NCBI GenBank assembly: GCA_902796465.1
Contig: CADBPK010000193.1
Location: 1-11,789 of the forward strand
Origin: an uncultured Erysipelotrichaceae bacterium
GTDB lineage: Bacteria; Bacillota_I; Bacilli_A; Erysipelotrichales; Erysipelotrichaceae
Direction: 5' to 3'
Length of the DNA stretch: 11,789 nt
A model generated the notes under the pieces. The model was not told the DNA's origin. It saw nothing but the letters and a program-made list of their open reading frames with translations, and did no database searches. Position numbers and translations under genes: made by a program. Position 1 is the stretch's first letter. Each line of letters starts with the position of its first letter. Positions 1-7,343 of the stretch are shown here, piece after piece.

Positions 1-1
1 C

Positions 2-400
2 AAAGCTGACAACTGGTGGCTGCGCCAGTGTCCGAAAGTCCTGGACCTGCCGTTTAAGGAAGGCATCCGCAGGGCTGACCGCGACAACACGATCGACGTA
101 TATATCTCCGATGAATACGAAGATGTCCTGAGAGAAGGCACCTGGCAGAAGTTCTTTACGGAAAAGCCGTCTGTATTCACAGTGGAAGAAAAGAAGGCAT
201 GGCTGAAGGAACTGAAAGGCGTATCACTCGGTTCCGACGCGTTCTTCCCGTTCGGCGACAACATCGAGCGTGCGCATAAGAGCGGCGTGCAGTACATCGT
301 GGAACCGGGCGGATCCATCCGTGATGACAATGTGATCGAGACATGCGATAAATACAATATGGTGATGGCATTCAACGGCATCCGTCTTTTCCATCACTGA
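2..400 (+). CDS. purH: AICAR transformylase (purH-like), 3' part only
   Basis: The last 132 residues of a phosphoribosylaminoimidazolecarboxamide formyltransferase; the 5' end is outside the window. The enzyme transfers the formyl group of 10-formyl-THF to AICAR, giving FAICAR, the penultimate step of IMP synthesis in the cytoplasm. Recognisable blocks are NWWLRQCPKVLDL at the left edge, then GSDAFFPFGDNIERAHKSG, PGGSIRDDNVIE and the C-terminal end GIRLFHH. These blocks and the RLFHH terminus match the transformylase domain of animal ATIC and the short monofunctional AICAR transformylases of some Clostridia better than the classical Bacillus/E. coli bifunctional PurH, which ends in RHFxH. Whether the missing N-terminus carries an IMP cyclohydrolase domain cannot be seen, so the symbol is used loosely. 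The stop codon lies 16 bases before purD, so co-transcription is likely. Confidence 0.9.
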   Translation, partial: KADNWWLRQCPKVLDLPFKEGIRRADRDNTIDVYISDEYEDVLREGTWQKFFTEKPSVFTVEEKKAWLKELKGVSLGSDAFFPFGDNIERAHKSGVQYIVEPGGSIRDDNVIETCDKYNMVMAFNGIRLFHH

Positions 401-416
401 GAAACAGGAGAAGGAT

Positions 417-1691
417 ATGAAAGTACTTGTAATCGGCTCAGGCGGCCGGGAACATGCGATCGTCAGAAAGCTTGCGGAAAGTCCGCTGGTGGATGAGATC
501 ATCTGTGCGCCGGGCAACGGCGGCATCAGTTCACAGGCAGTCTGCGTAAATGTGAAGGCGACTGACATTGAAAACATGAAGAAGCTGGCCAGGGACGAGG
601 AAGTGGACTTCTGTGTGGTAACACCGGATGATCCGCTCGCACTCGGCATGGTGGATGAACTGGAAGCGATCGGTGTGCCGTGTTTCGGCCCGGACCGGGA
701 AGCTGCCAGGATCGAAGCTTCCAAGTCGTTCTCCAAAGGCCTCATGAGCAAATACAACATCCCGACAGCGGATTATGAGATCTTTTCGGAAGCGGATGAA
801 GCACTTGCCTATATCAAAGAAAGAAATACCTATCCGATCGTGCTGAAAGCGGACGGTCTGGCGCTGGGCAAAGGCGTCCTGATCATCCAGAACGAAGAGG
901 AAGCCGTGAAGGCAGTACAGCAGGTCATGGTGGACAAGACATTCGGCGATGCAGGAAATGAAGTAGTCATTGAGGAATTCATGACCGGTCCGGAAGTATC
1001 CGTTCTGGCATTTACGGATTCCAATGTCATCTGTCCGATGGTATCCTCCATGGATCACAAGCGGGCGAACGACAATGACGAAGGTCTGAATACAGGCGGT
1101 ATGGGAACGATCGCACCGAGTCCGTTCTATACAAAAGAGATCGCGGACGAATGCATGCAGAAGATCTTCCTGCCGACGATGGAAGCGATGAAGGAAGAGG
1201 GAAGACCGTTCAAGGGATGCCTCTATTTCGGACTGATGTTAACACCGAAGGGACCGAGAGTCGTGGAATACAACTGCCGGTTCGGCGATCCGGAAACTCA
1301 GGTCGTCCTGCCGCTGCTGAAAACAGATCTGTTTGAGATCATGCAGGCAGTCCGCTATGAGACACTGGGTGATCTGGATATCGAATGGGAAGACGGGGCT
1401 GCGGCGTGCGTCATCGAAGCGAGCGGCGGCTATCCGGGAAGCTATACGAAGGGATATCCGATCAAAGGCCTGGATGCGGAAGGACAGTGCGAAGGCGTGA
1501 CGGTATATCATGCCGGCACAAAGAAGGAAAACGACACTTACTACACCAACGGCGGCCGTGTGCTGGGTATTACCGCCACGGGCAAAGACCTGAAAGAGGC
1601 ACTGCATAATGCCTATGAAGGCGTGAAGACCGTATCATTTGAAAATATGCATTACCGTACAGATATCGGAAAAAAAGCAGGAAATGTATGA
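417..1691 (+). CDS. purD: Phosphoribosylamine-glycine ligase (GAR synthetase)
   Basis: Full-length 424-residue PurD, the usual bacterial size. It joins glycine to 5-phosphoribosylamine with ATP to make GAR, the second step of de novo purine synthesis, in the cytoplasm. The N-terminal Rossmann-like domain opens with MKVLVIGSGGREHAI (GSGGREHA at about 7-14) and APGNGGI follows. The ATP-grasp domain shows LKADGLALGKGV around residues 141-153, then the metal/phosphate-binding NCRFGDPETQ at 286-295 near the start of the C-terminal part. The start is the ATG at 417, preceded by AGGAG at 406-410 with six bases between. It sits 16 bases after the transformylase gene, and its stop overlaps the purL start in an ATGA, so it is the middle gene of a purine operon. 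Nothing looks broken. Confidence 0.97.
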   Translation: MKVLVIGSGGREHAIVRKLAESPLVDEIICAPGNGGISSQAVCVNVKATDIENMKKLARDEEVDFCVVTPDDPLALGMVDELEAIGVPCFGPDREAARIEASKSFSKGLMSKYNIPTADYEIFSEADEALAYIKERNTYPIVLKADGLALGKGVLIIQNEEEAVKAVQQVMVDKTFGDAGNEVVIEEFMTGPEVSVLAFTDSNVICPMVSSMDHKRANDNDEGLNTGGMGTIAPSPFYTKEIADECMQKIFLPTMEAMKEEGRPFKGCLYFGLMLTPKGPRVVEYNCRFGDPETQVVLPLLKTDLFEIMQAVRYETLGDLDIEWEDGAAACVIEASGGYPGSYTKGYPIKGLDAEGQCEGVTVYHAGTKKENDTYYTNGGRVLGITATGKDLKEALHNAYEGVKTVSFENMHYRTDIGKKAGNV

Positions 1692-4600
1692 CAGTTTATC
1701 GTTGTTATGTTGAAAAGAAGGAAGAATACGCCGTTGAAGCCGGTGCGGTGCTGAACGATCTGCGGACAGCGCTGCGTACGAACCGGATCGAAAAAGTACG
1801 GGTATTCAACCGGTATGATATTGAAGGCATAGAGGAAGAGGATTACCGCAATGCCAGATATACCATTCTTTCCGAACCGCAGGTGGATATCCTGTATGAG
1901 GAAGTACCGCCGGAAGCGGGAGAGAATGAATGGGTGCTGAATGTGGAATACCTGCCGGGCCAGTTTGACCAGCGGGCGGATTCCTGCGCCCAGTGCATCC
2001 AGCTGGCTACCTGCCGGCAGAGACCGGATGTGCGTTCCGCAAGGGTCTATTACATCAGCGGGTTCCTGACGGAAGAAGATCATGACAGGATCAAAGAAAC
2101 ACTGATCAACCCGGTGGAATCACGGGAAGCGGCGGCGGAAAAGCCGGAAACGATCCGCCAGGTATTTGAAAAGCCGGAGCTGCCGGAGATCCTTGACGGA
2201 TTCCGTGAACTGGACAAGGAAGGTCTGGAAAAATTCATCGCGGACAACGGTCTGGCCATGGATGCGGGAGATATCGCTTTCCTGCAGGAATACTTCCGCA
2301 AAGAGGAAAAGCGCGATCCGACGATCACGGAGATCAAGGTGATCGATACATACTGGAGTGATCACTGCCGGCATACGACGTTCAATACGATCATCGAGCA
2401 GGCTGAGATCGTTCCGGAGTATATGCGGGAAGCGTGCAACGAATATCTGCAGCTGCGGGAAACCGTTTATGCCGGCCGGGAAGCGAAACCGGTCACATTG
2501 ATGGATCTCGGCACGATCGCCGCAAAAGCGCTGAAAAAGGCAGGCAAGCTGAAAGATCTCGATGAATCGGAAGAGATCAATGCCTGCAGCGTAAAGATCA
2601 AAGTGAATAAAGACGGCCAGGAAGAAGACTGGCTGCTGATGTTCAAGAACGAAACACACAACCATCCGACGGAAATCGAACCATTCGGCGGCGCGGCTAC
2701 GTGTCTCGGCGGGGCGATCCGTGATCCGCTGTCCGGCAGAAGCTATGTATATCAGGCGATGCGCGTGACCGGCGCGGGCGATCCGCTTGTACCGATCAAT
2801 GAAACCCTGCAGGGCAAACTTCCGCAGCGCAAGATCGTGACAACGGCTGCGCACGGATACAGCTCCTACGGCAACCAGATCGGTCTGGCTACCGGCCATG
2901 TGGCGGAACTGTACCATCCGGGCTATGTTGCAAAGCGTATGGAGATCGGTGCCGTCATCGCGGCAGCGCCGGCAGAGAATGTTGTGCGTGAAAGACCGGA
3001 ACCGGGTGATCTGGTGATCCTGCTCGGCGGACGTACGGGAAGAGACGGATGCGGCGGCGCGACCGGTTCTTCCAAGGCGCACAATGCGGAATCACTGGAG
3101 ACCTGCGGCGCGGAAGTCCAGAAAGGAAACGCACCGGAGGAAAGAAAACTGCAGAGACTTTTCCGGAATCCGGAAGCGACAAGACTCATCCGCCGCTGCA
3201 ACGACTTCGGCGCAGGTGGTGTTTCCGTCGCGATCGGTGAACTTGCGGACGGTCTGTATATCGATCTGAATAAAGTACCGAAGAAATACGAAGGTCTCAA
3301 CGGCACGGAACTGGCGATTTCCGAATCGCAGGAAAGAATGGCGGTCGTTACGGCGAAGGAAGACGCGGAGCGCTTCATGAAGCTCGCTGACGCGGAAAAC
3401 CTGGAGAGCACGATCGTAGCGGAAGTCCGGGAAGAACCGCGTATGATCATGGTCCTGGACGGACATGAGATCGTGAATATCTCCCGTGAATTCCTGAATT
3501 CCAACGGCGCGAAGAAGTATACGAATGTCTATGTGCCGGAACCGTTCGTCAGTGAACCTGAAAATGAATGGACCCTGACGGAGAAGTTTGAAGGTCTCGC
3601 AGAAGACCTGAATATCGCGTCCCAGAAAGGCCTGGTCGAACGCTTTGACTCGACGATCGGGGCAGGCACCGTACTGATGCCGTTCGGCGGCAAATGGCAG
3701 CTGACACCGGAACAGGTCATGGCAGCCAAGATCCCGGTGCTGGACGGGGAGACGGATACGGTATCCCTGATGTCCTGGGGCTTTGATCCGTATTTATCCG
3801 AGCAGTCACCGTACCACGGCGCTTTGACGGCTGTGATCAGTTCACTGGCCAAGATCATCGCGGCCGGCGGTGATTCCGAACATACCTGGATGACTTTCCA
3901 GGAATACTTCGGAAGAGTAAATCGTGATCCGGCACGCTGGGGCAAACCGTTTGCGGCACTGCTGGGAGCGCTGAAGGCACAGATGGAACTCGGTGTTGCG
4001 GCGATCGGCGGAAAGGACTCCATGTCCGGTTCCTTTGAGAATCTGGATGTACCGCCTACCCTGACAGCGTTTGCGGTATCCGTGACAAACGCGGACAATA
4101 TCGTTTCCGATGAATGGAAGGGAAGCGGTCATAACATCTATGTCCTGAAGCCTGTATATGATGAAAACGGTCTGCCGGATTTCGAGAGCGTCAGAAATGT
4201 CCTGAATCAGATGGAAACACTGATCAAGGAGAAGAAAGTCCTCTCCTGCTGGGCGCTGCAGAACGGCGGTGTTGCGGAAGGTCTGCTGAAATGCGGACTG
4301 GGCAATAAGATCGGATTCATAATGGATGAAAACTATGATTCTGCCGGTTTGTTTAAGAAGTGCTACGGCGGCTTCATGTTTGAAACAGATCAGGAGATCG
4401 CTGATGCAGAGCTGCTGGGAAAAACAGACGAAGCGTATTTCCTGGATATCCACGGGACAAGGATCTCTATGTCTGTCCTGCAGAGTGAATATGAAGACAA
4501 GCTGAAACCTGTCTATCCGTATCTCAACGGAAAGAACAATAAACCGCAGACGATCACTTATGAACAGAGGGGAAAGCTCCACGCTTCCTATACATGTGAA

Positions 4601-5401
4601 AAACCGCATGTCCTGATTCCCGTATTCCCGGGAACCAACTGCGAATATGACACAGCGCGCGCATTCGAAAAGGCAGGTGCGGAGGCGGAAGTCTTCGTGA
4701 TCCGCAACCGTACGCCGGAAGAGATCGAGGAATCTGTACATGCATTTGCGCAGAAGATCCGCGAAAGCCAGATCATTGCGATCCCGGGCGGATTCTCCGG
4801 CGGTGATGAACCGGACGGATCCGGCAAGTTCATTACAGCTTTCTTCCGGAATCCGGAAGTCAGGGAAGCTGTTGAGGATCTGCTGGATAATCGTGAAGGC
4901 CTGATGTGCGGTATCTGCAACGGATTCCAGGCACTGATCAAGCTGGGTCTTGTCCCGTACGGAAAGATCATGGATACGGATGAGAACTGTCCGACCCTGA
5001 CTTTCAACACCATCGGCAGACATCAGTCCATGCTGGTAAGGACAAGGGTGGCTTCGGTCCTGTCACCGTGGCTCAGATACGCGGAACCGGGTGAGATCCA
5101 TACGGTTGCCATCAGCCACGGGGAAGGCAGGTTCGTCGCCAATGATGAAGTCCTGCAGGAACTGATCGCAAACGGACAGATCGCCGAGCAGTATGTGAAT
5201 CTGGAAGGTGAGCCGACAGATGACCTGCGCTTCAACCCGAACAATTCCATGCTTGCGATCGAAGGCATCACGTCAAAAGACGGACGAATCTTCGGCAAGA
5301 TGGGACATTCGGAAAGAAGCGGGGACTACCTGTACCGGAATATCCCGGATGTGCATACACAGGAAATGATCTTCCGCGGCGCGGTGGATTACTTCAGATA
5401 A
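1688..5401 (+). CDS. purL: Phosphoribosylformylglycinamidine synthase, single-chain
   Basis: A 1237-residue single-chain FGAM synthase, converting FGAR, glutamine and ATP to FGAM. Bacillus splits this activity into PurS, PurQ and PurL; here it is fused as in E. coli, though in a slightly shorter clostridial form. Visible parts in order are an N-terminal PurS-like region; a linker with SDHCRHTTF (H226 and H229); the first synthetase half with FKNETHNHPTEIEPFGG (H324); the second half with GGKDSM at 774-779; and a C-terminal class I glutamine amidotransferase from about residue 975 (IPVFPGTNCEYD). The glutaminase triad is C1077 in GICNGFQ, with H1207 and E1209 in GHSER. The ATG overlaps the purD stop (ATGA, 1688-1691), with only a weak GCAGGA site upstream, so translational coupling to purD is likely. 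A terminator follows directly, making this the last operon gene. Confidence 0.97.
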   Translation: MTVYRCYVEKKEEYAVEAGAVLNDLRTALRTNRIEKVRVFNRYDIEGIEEEDYRNARYTILSEPQVDILYEEVPPEAGENEWVLNVEYLPGQFDQRADSCAQCIQLATCRQRPDVRSARVYYISGFLTEEDHDRIKETLINPVESREAAAEKPETIRQVFEKPELPEILDGFRELDKEGLEKFIADNGLAMDAGDIAFLQEYFRKEEKRDPTITEIKVIDTYWSDHCRHTTFNTIIEQAEIVPEYMREACNEYLQLRETVYAGREAKPVTLMDLGTIAAKALKKAGKLKDLDESEEINACSVKIKVNKDGQEEDWLLMFKNETHNHPTEIEPFGGAATCLGGAIRDPLSGRSYVYQAMRVTGAGDPLVPINETLQGKLPQRKIVTTAAHGYSSYGNQIGLATGHVAELYHPGYVAKRMEIGAVIAAAPAENVVRERPEPGDLVILLGGRTGRDGCGGATGSSKAHNAESLETCGAEVQKGNAPEERKLQRLFRNPEATRLIRRCNDFGAGGVSVAIGELADGLYIDLNKVPKKYEGLNGTELAISESQERMAVVTAKEDAERFMKLADAENLESTIVAEVREEPRMIMVLDGHEIVNISREFLNSNGAKKYTNVYVPEPFVSEPENEWTLTEKFEGLAEDLNIASQKGLVERFDSTIGAGTVLMPFGGKWQLTPEQVMAAKIPVLDGETDTVSLMSWGFDPYLSEQSPYHGALTAVISSLAKIIAAGGDSEHTWMTFQEYFGRVNRDPARWGKPFAALLGALKAQMELGVAAIGGKDSMSGSFENLDVPPTLTAFAVSVTNADNIVSDEWKGSGHNIYVLKPVYDENGLPDFESVRNVLNQMETLIKEKKVLSCWALQNGGVAEGLLKCGLGNKIGFIMDENYDSAGLFKKCYGGFMFETDQEIADAELLGKTDEAYFLDIHGTRISMSVLQSEYEDKLKPVYPYLNGKNNKPQTITYEQRGKLHASYTCEKPHVLIPVFPGTNCEYDTARAFEKAGAEAEVFVIRNRTPEEIEESVHAFAQKIRESQIIAIPGGFSGGDEPDGSGKFITAFFRNPEVREAVEDLLDNREGLMCGICNGFQALIKLGLVPYGKIMDTDENCPTLTFNTIGRHQSMLVRTRVASVLSPWLRYAEPGEIHTVAISHGEGRFVANDEVLQELIANGQIAEQYVNLEGEPTDDLRFNPNNSMLAIEGITSKDGRIFGKMGHSERSGDYLYRNIPDVHTQEMIFRGAVDYFR

Positions 5402-5414
5402 TCAATCATGCAGA

Positions 5415-5445
5415 AAGCCCGGGGAGTGCATGCTCTCCGGGTTTT
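5415..5445 (+). terminator. Intrinsic terminator of the purine operon
   Basis: Fourteen bases after the purL stop, CCCGGGGAG (5418-5426) pairs with CTCTCCGGG (5433-5441) around a TGCATG loop. The 9-bp stem has a single G-U pair, is flanked by AAA on the left, and is followed by TTTT (5442-5445). This is a classical rho-independent terminator and closes the purine operon. Confidence 0.9.
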
Positions 5446-5487
5446 ATCATGAAAAGATCAAAAAGTCTGGGAATGATATACAAAAAC

Positions 5488-5504
5488 ATGTATGCATGAT
5501 ACAT
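5488..5504. promoter_or_regulatory. Palindrome at the small-ORF promoter (possible operator)
   Basis: ATGTAT and ATACAT form a perfect 6-bp inverted repeat separated by five bases. It covers the place where a -35 element would lie for the TATAAT at 5515-5520. A regulator dimer bound here would block the promoter. Self-regulation by the downstream small protein would fit an antitoxin-like gene, but that is inference. Confidence 0.45.
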
Positions 5505-5520
5505 AGTATTTCTTTATAAT
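5491..5520 (+). promoter_or_regulatory. Promoter of the 53-aa ORF
   Basis: A perfect TATAAT lies at 5515-5520, about 32 bases before the ATG at 5552. The -35 is poor (TATGCA at 5491-5496, 18-base spacer) and is overlapped by the palindrome. This is the only good promoter between the purL terminator and the small ORF. Confidence 0.5.
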
Positions 5521-5551
5521 TAAAGCAGCTGACAGATAAGGAGCAATTAGG

Positions 5552-5713
5552 ATGATCGAAAAGAAAGACGGAAAAGAAACCGGCAGAATGATTCCTGAAC
5601 ATGCAGATGAAGGTTATCTTACAGATTCGCTTGCCGGCATACTGAAAGGTATCCCGGATCCTGATGATGCACGGGAAAGAGAACTGAAAGAAAAATACGG
5701 ATCTGCAGATTGA
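5552..5713 (+). CDS. Small acidic protein, antitoxin-like C-terminal tail (unknown function)
   Basis: A 53-residue ORF beginning MIEKKDGKETG. It is supported by a strong AAGGAG at 5538-5543 with eight bases to the ATG, a TATAAT promoter upstream and a hairpin terminator downstream, so it is a complete transcription unit. The protein is highly charged, with no membrane segment or signal peptide. The second half (LTDSLAGILKGIPD, then DDARERELKEKYG) resembles the toxin-binding tails of small type II antitoxins, where a Ser-Leu-x-Gly-x-Leu stretch is followed by an Arg/Glu-rich helix ending in KY. There is no recognisable DNA-binding domain in its short N-terminus and no toxin gene beside it. It could be an orphan or decayed antitoxin, or an unrelated small protein. 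The coding call is firmer than the family guess. Confidence 0.6.
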   Translation: MIEKKDGKETGRMIPEHADEGYLTDSLAGILKGIPDPDDARERELKEKYGSAD

Positions 5714-5730
5714 TGATAATTTCATTATGA

Positions 5731-5781
5731 CAGTAAATTAAAACGCGATATGTTCAGTACATATCGCATTTTAGTTTACTG
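5731..5781. terminator. Long inverted repeat, likely bidirectional terminator
   Basis: Two 23-base arms (5731-5753 and 5759-5781) around a TCAGT loop match at 21 of 23 positions. The inner nine pairs, GCGATATGT with ACATATCGC, are perfect, and T-rich runs follow the inner stem on both strands. It lies between the 3' ends of the small ORF and the minus-strand zinc-ribbon gene. The zinc-ribbon stop codon (5776-5778) is inside the right arm. Shared termination is the simplest role. Confidence 0.8.
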
Positions 5782-6681
5782 GATATCGTTTTTGTTCTGG
5801 CCGAGCCATTCGAGTTCGTACTCGCCAGTGCACTCTACGACAGTGCCTTCCGCCAGTTCGATATTTTCTTCGTTTTCGTAGTAGTCACGTACCCTGCCCA
5901 AGGCATCCCACATATGCAGGCCTGCGTCACGCACTGCCTTGACCTTGTATACGCCCGGTTTGAGGCTCTTCGGGATATCGTATACACCAGGTGTGATCGT
6001 GATTTCCTTTTCGTTCCGGATATAGATCAGATGCTGACCTTTGCCGTTCTTGATAGCATTGATCTTCTGGAAGAAACGTTCACGCATATAGAAGAGATCG
6101 GAATGCTGGATCATGTAGGTAAATGTTTTTGTCGGGGTCTCAACAAGGACCCGGTCTGTTTCATCCCGGTTTCGCTTCATGTGTCCGAGACGGTGACAGT
6201 TGACAAAGTTTTTGGATATGAAGTAGAGAGCTGCTTCGGTTTCATACAGCATGCCTTCCACTTTCTGTGTTCCCGTACGCTGTGAAGCATCGGGGATGTT
6301 GTGAACAGTCTGCTTGTTAACTTCAGTAATAGCTTTTACAGCTTCCGTTGCCGGAATGTCTTCTTTTCTGACAGTGATAACAGCTTTGACTGCATTCAGG
6401 CAGTGTTCGCCGGAATGCATCTGAATATTGGGAAGCGGATAGAACTTCGCAAGCATCTCATCCGGATCGTGGTTCTTTGCGTAGGCATCCATGATCATGT
6501 CGATCATGCTTTTCTGCGCAGTCACCAGCATCTGGAAGAGTTCATATTTCACGGGGAGACCGTAGCTCTGAATAATGCTTTTGCAGTTTTTACAAACATG
6601 GTGTCCGCCGGCAATCTTCTCAGGTCCGCCAAATAGGCTGTTGCTTTCGCTCAGACAGAAATCGCATACTTTTCTTGCCAT
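5776..6681 (-). CDS. Zinc-ribbon protein with C-terminal PGxY module, unknown function
   Basis: A 301-residue protein that I do not recognise by name. It opens MARKVCDFCLSESNSLFGG and has two CxxC knuckles, C6/C9 and C30/C33, with a GG-H-H-x-CKNC arrangement. This is a treble-clef or zinc-ribbon of the kind seen in DUF4428-type proteins. A helical stretch follows (about 35-80), then a mixed middle. The C-terminus (about 225-291) holds two PGVY turns (ITPGVYDIPK and LKPGVYKVKAV) and resembles the small beta modules with a G-x-Y...P-x-G-x-Y pattern found in uncharacterised Bacillota proteins. No signal peptide or membrane segment is seen, so it is probably cytoplasmic. The start is set by AGGAGG (6685-6690 on the plus strand, read in reverse) six bases before the ATG at 6681; the open frame extends further upstream but into the promoter. 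It is divergent from the barnase operon. Function unknown. Confidence 0.88.
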   Translation of the reverse strand: MARKVCDFCLSESNSLFGGPEKIAGGHHVCKNCKSIIQSYGLPVKYELFQMLVTAQKSMIDMIMDAYAKNHDPDEMLAKFYPLPNIQMHSGEHCLNAVKAVITVRKEDIPATEAVKAITEVNKQTVHNIPDASQRTGTQKVEGMLYETEAALYFISKNFVNCHRLGHMKRNRDETDRVLVETPTKTFTYMIQHSDLFYMRERFFQKINAIKNGKGQHLIYIRNEKEITITPGVYDIPKSLKPGVYKVKAVRDAGLHMWDALGRVRDYYENEENIELAEGTVVECTGEYELEWLGQNKNDIQ

Positions 6682-6703
6682 AACACCTCCTAAGTCCATC
6701 AAT

Positions 6704-6731
6704 ATAATAACAAACGTATAAAATAATGCAA
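6704..6731 (-). promoter_or_regulatory. Promoter of the zinc-ribbon gene
   Basis: On the minus strand TTGCAT (6726-6731) and TATTAT (6704-6709) are 16 bases apart, with a TGT just before the -10 (extended -10). The -10 is about 22 bases from the start codon at 6681. It points away from the barnase promoter. Confidence 0.6.
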
Positions 6732-6767
6732 AGAAAGTGATAGGAATAATTTTGTGTGAAATAAGGT

Positions 6768-6773
6768 TATAAT
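6768..6773 (+). promoter_or_regulatory. -10 element of the barnase-barstar operon
   Basis: A perfect TATAAT ends 30 bases before the barnase ATG at 6804. No convincing -35 is visible at the expected place (around 6745-6750, AATAAT). The promoter may therefore need an activator or be weak. Confidence 0.45.
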
Positions 6774-6803
6774 GGACATAGTAAAAAAGACTGAGGACAT
6801 GAA

Positions 6804-7343
6804 ATGAAGAAGATAATCCGATATCTGATCGTGATGTTTGCCGTATTTTCACTGCTTGGACTGAGCGCATGCAAGCCGAAACCAAAACCGGTTCCGTCAC
6901 CGTCACCGACACCGGCGGAAACGGTCAGTCCGACGGCAGAGCCCACATCGGAGCCAACCGCAGAACCGACGGAAGAACCGGTGAGTGCGCATGTCAGTGA
7001 GGACGGCGAGTATGACACAAAAGATGAAGTTGCGGAATACATCTGGCTGTACCATCATCTGCCTTCCAACTACATGACCAAAAAAGAGGCAAGGAAGCAA
7101 GGATGGGAAGGCGGACCGCTGCATCTGGTAATCAAAGGAAAGTGCATCGGCGGTGATTCCTGGTCCAACCGTCAGGGAAGTCTGCCGAAGAAAAAGGGCC
7201 TGAAGTATTATGAATGTGATATCGATACGCTCCATTCAAAATCAAGAGGCGCCAAGAGAATCGTTTATTCTTCGGAATGGGCGGTATATTACACAGAAGA
7301 TCATTATGATTCGTTTGAACTGCTGTACGGGGAGGAACCATGA
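6804..7343 (+). CDS. Barnase-family ribonuclease, predicted lipoprotein
   Basis: A 179-residue guanyl-specific ribonuclease of the barnase (N1/T1/U2 superfamily) type. Residues 1-23 are a lipoprotein signal: KK-x2-R, a hydrophobic core and the lipobox LSAC with C23. A stalk rich in Pro, Thr, Ser and Glu follows (about 24-62, with repeated PTAEPT/SEPT units), then the catalytic domain (about 72-176). All barnase active-site residues are present by alignment: K93 (K27), R123 (R59, in SNRQG), E137 (E73), R148 (R83), R152 (R87, in KRIVYSS) and H167 (H102, in EDHYDSF). The enzyme is therefore expected to cleave RNA by transesterification, acting outside the cell or at its surface. The ATG has TGAGGA at 6792-6797, six bases upstream; the ATG five bases earlier runs into a stop at once. 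The barstar gene overlaps its stop. Unlike classical barnase it is predicted to be lipid-anchored. Confidence 0.93.
   Translation: MKKIIRYLIVMFAVFSLLGLSACKPKPKPVPSPSPTPAETVSPTAEPTSEPTAEPTEEPVSAHVSEDGEYDTKDEVAEYIWLYHHLPSNYMTKKEARKQGWEGGPLHLVIKGKCIGGDSWSNRQGSLPKKKGLKYYECDIDTLHSKSRGAKRIVYSSEWAVYYTEDHYDSFELLYGEEP

Noticed and set aside
224..760. Minus-strand open frame of 178 codons across the transformylase/purD junction
   Set aside because: Antisense to two genes with clear motifs; composition and lack of a domain mark it as a shadow.
3842..5023. Long minus-strand open frame (393 codons) opposite purL, and similar ones at 2120-3082 and 3529-4098
   Set aside because: They lie entirely antisense to purL, which has full family motifs; their translations show no recognisable domain, and long antisense frames are expected with this codon usage.
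6682..6912. A 77-residue upstream extension of the zinc-ribbon gene, including a hydrophobic stretch that looks like a membrane segment
   Set aside because: The AGGAGG and ATG at 6681 are strong, while the extension covers the promoter and the start of the barnase gene on the other strand.
6900..6983. Short repeated units in the Pro/Thr/Glu-rich stalk as a DNA repeat or CRISPR-like array
   Set aside because: The repeat is only at protein level with varied codons and lies within the open barnase frame; it is a linker, not a separate element.
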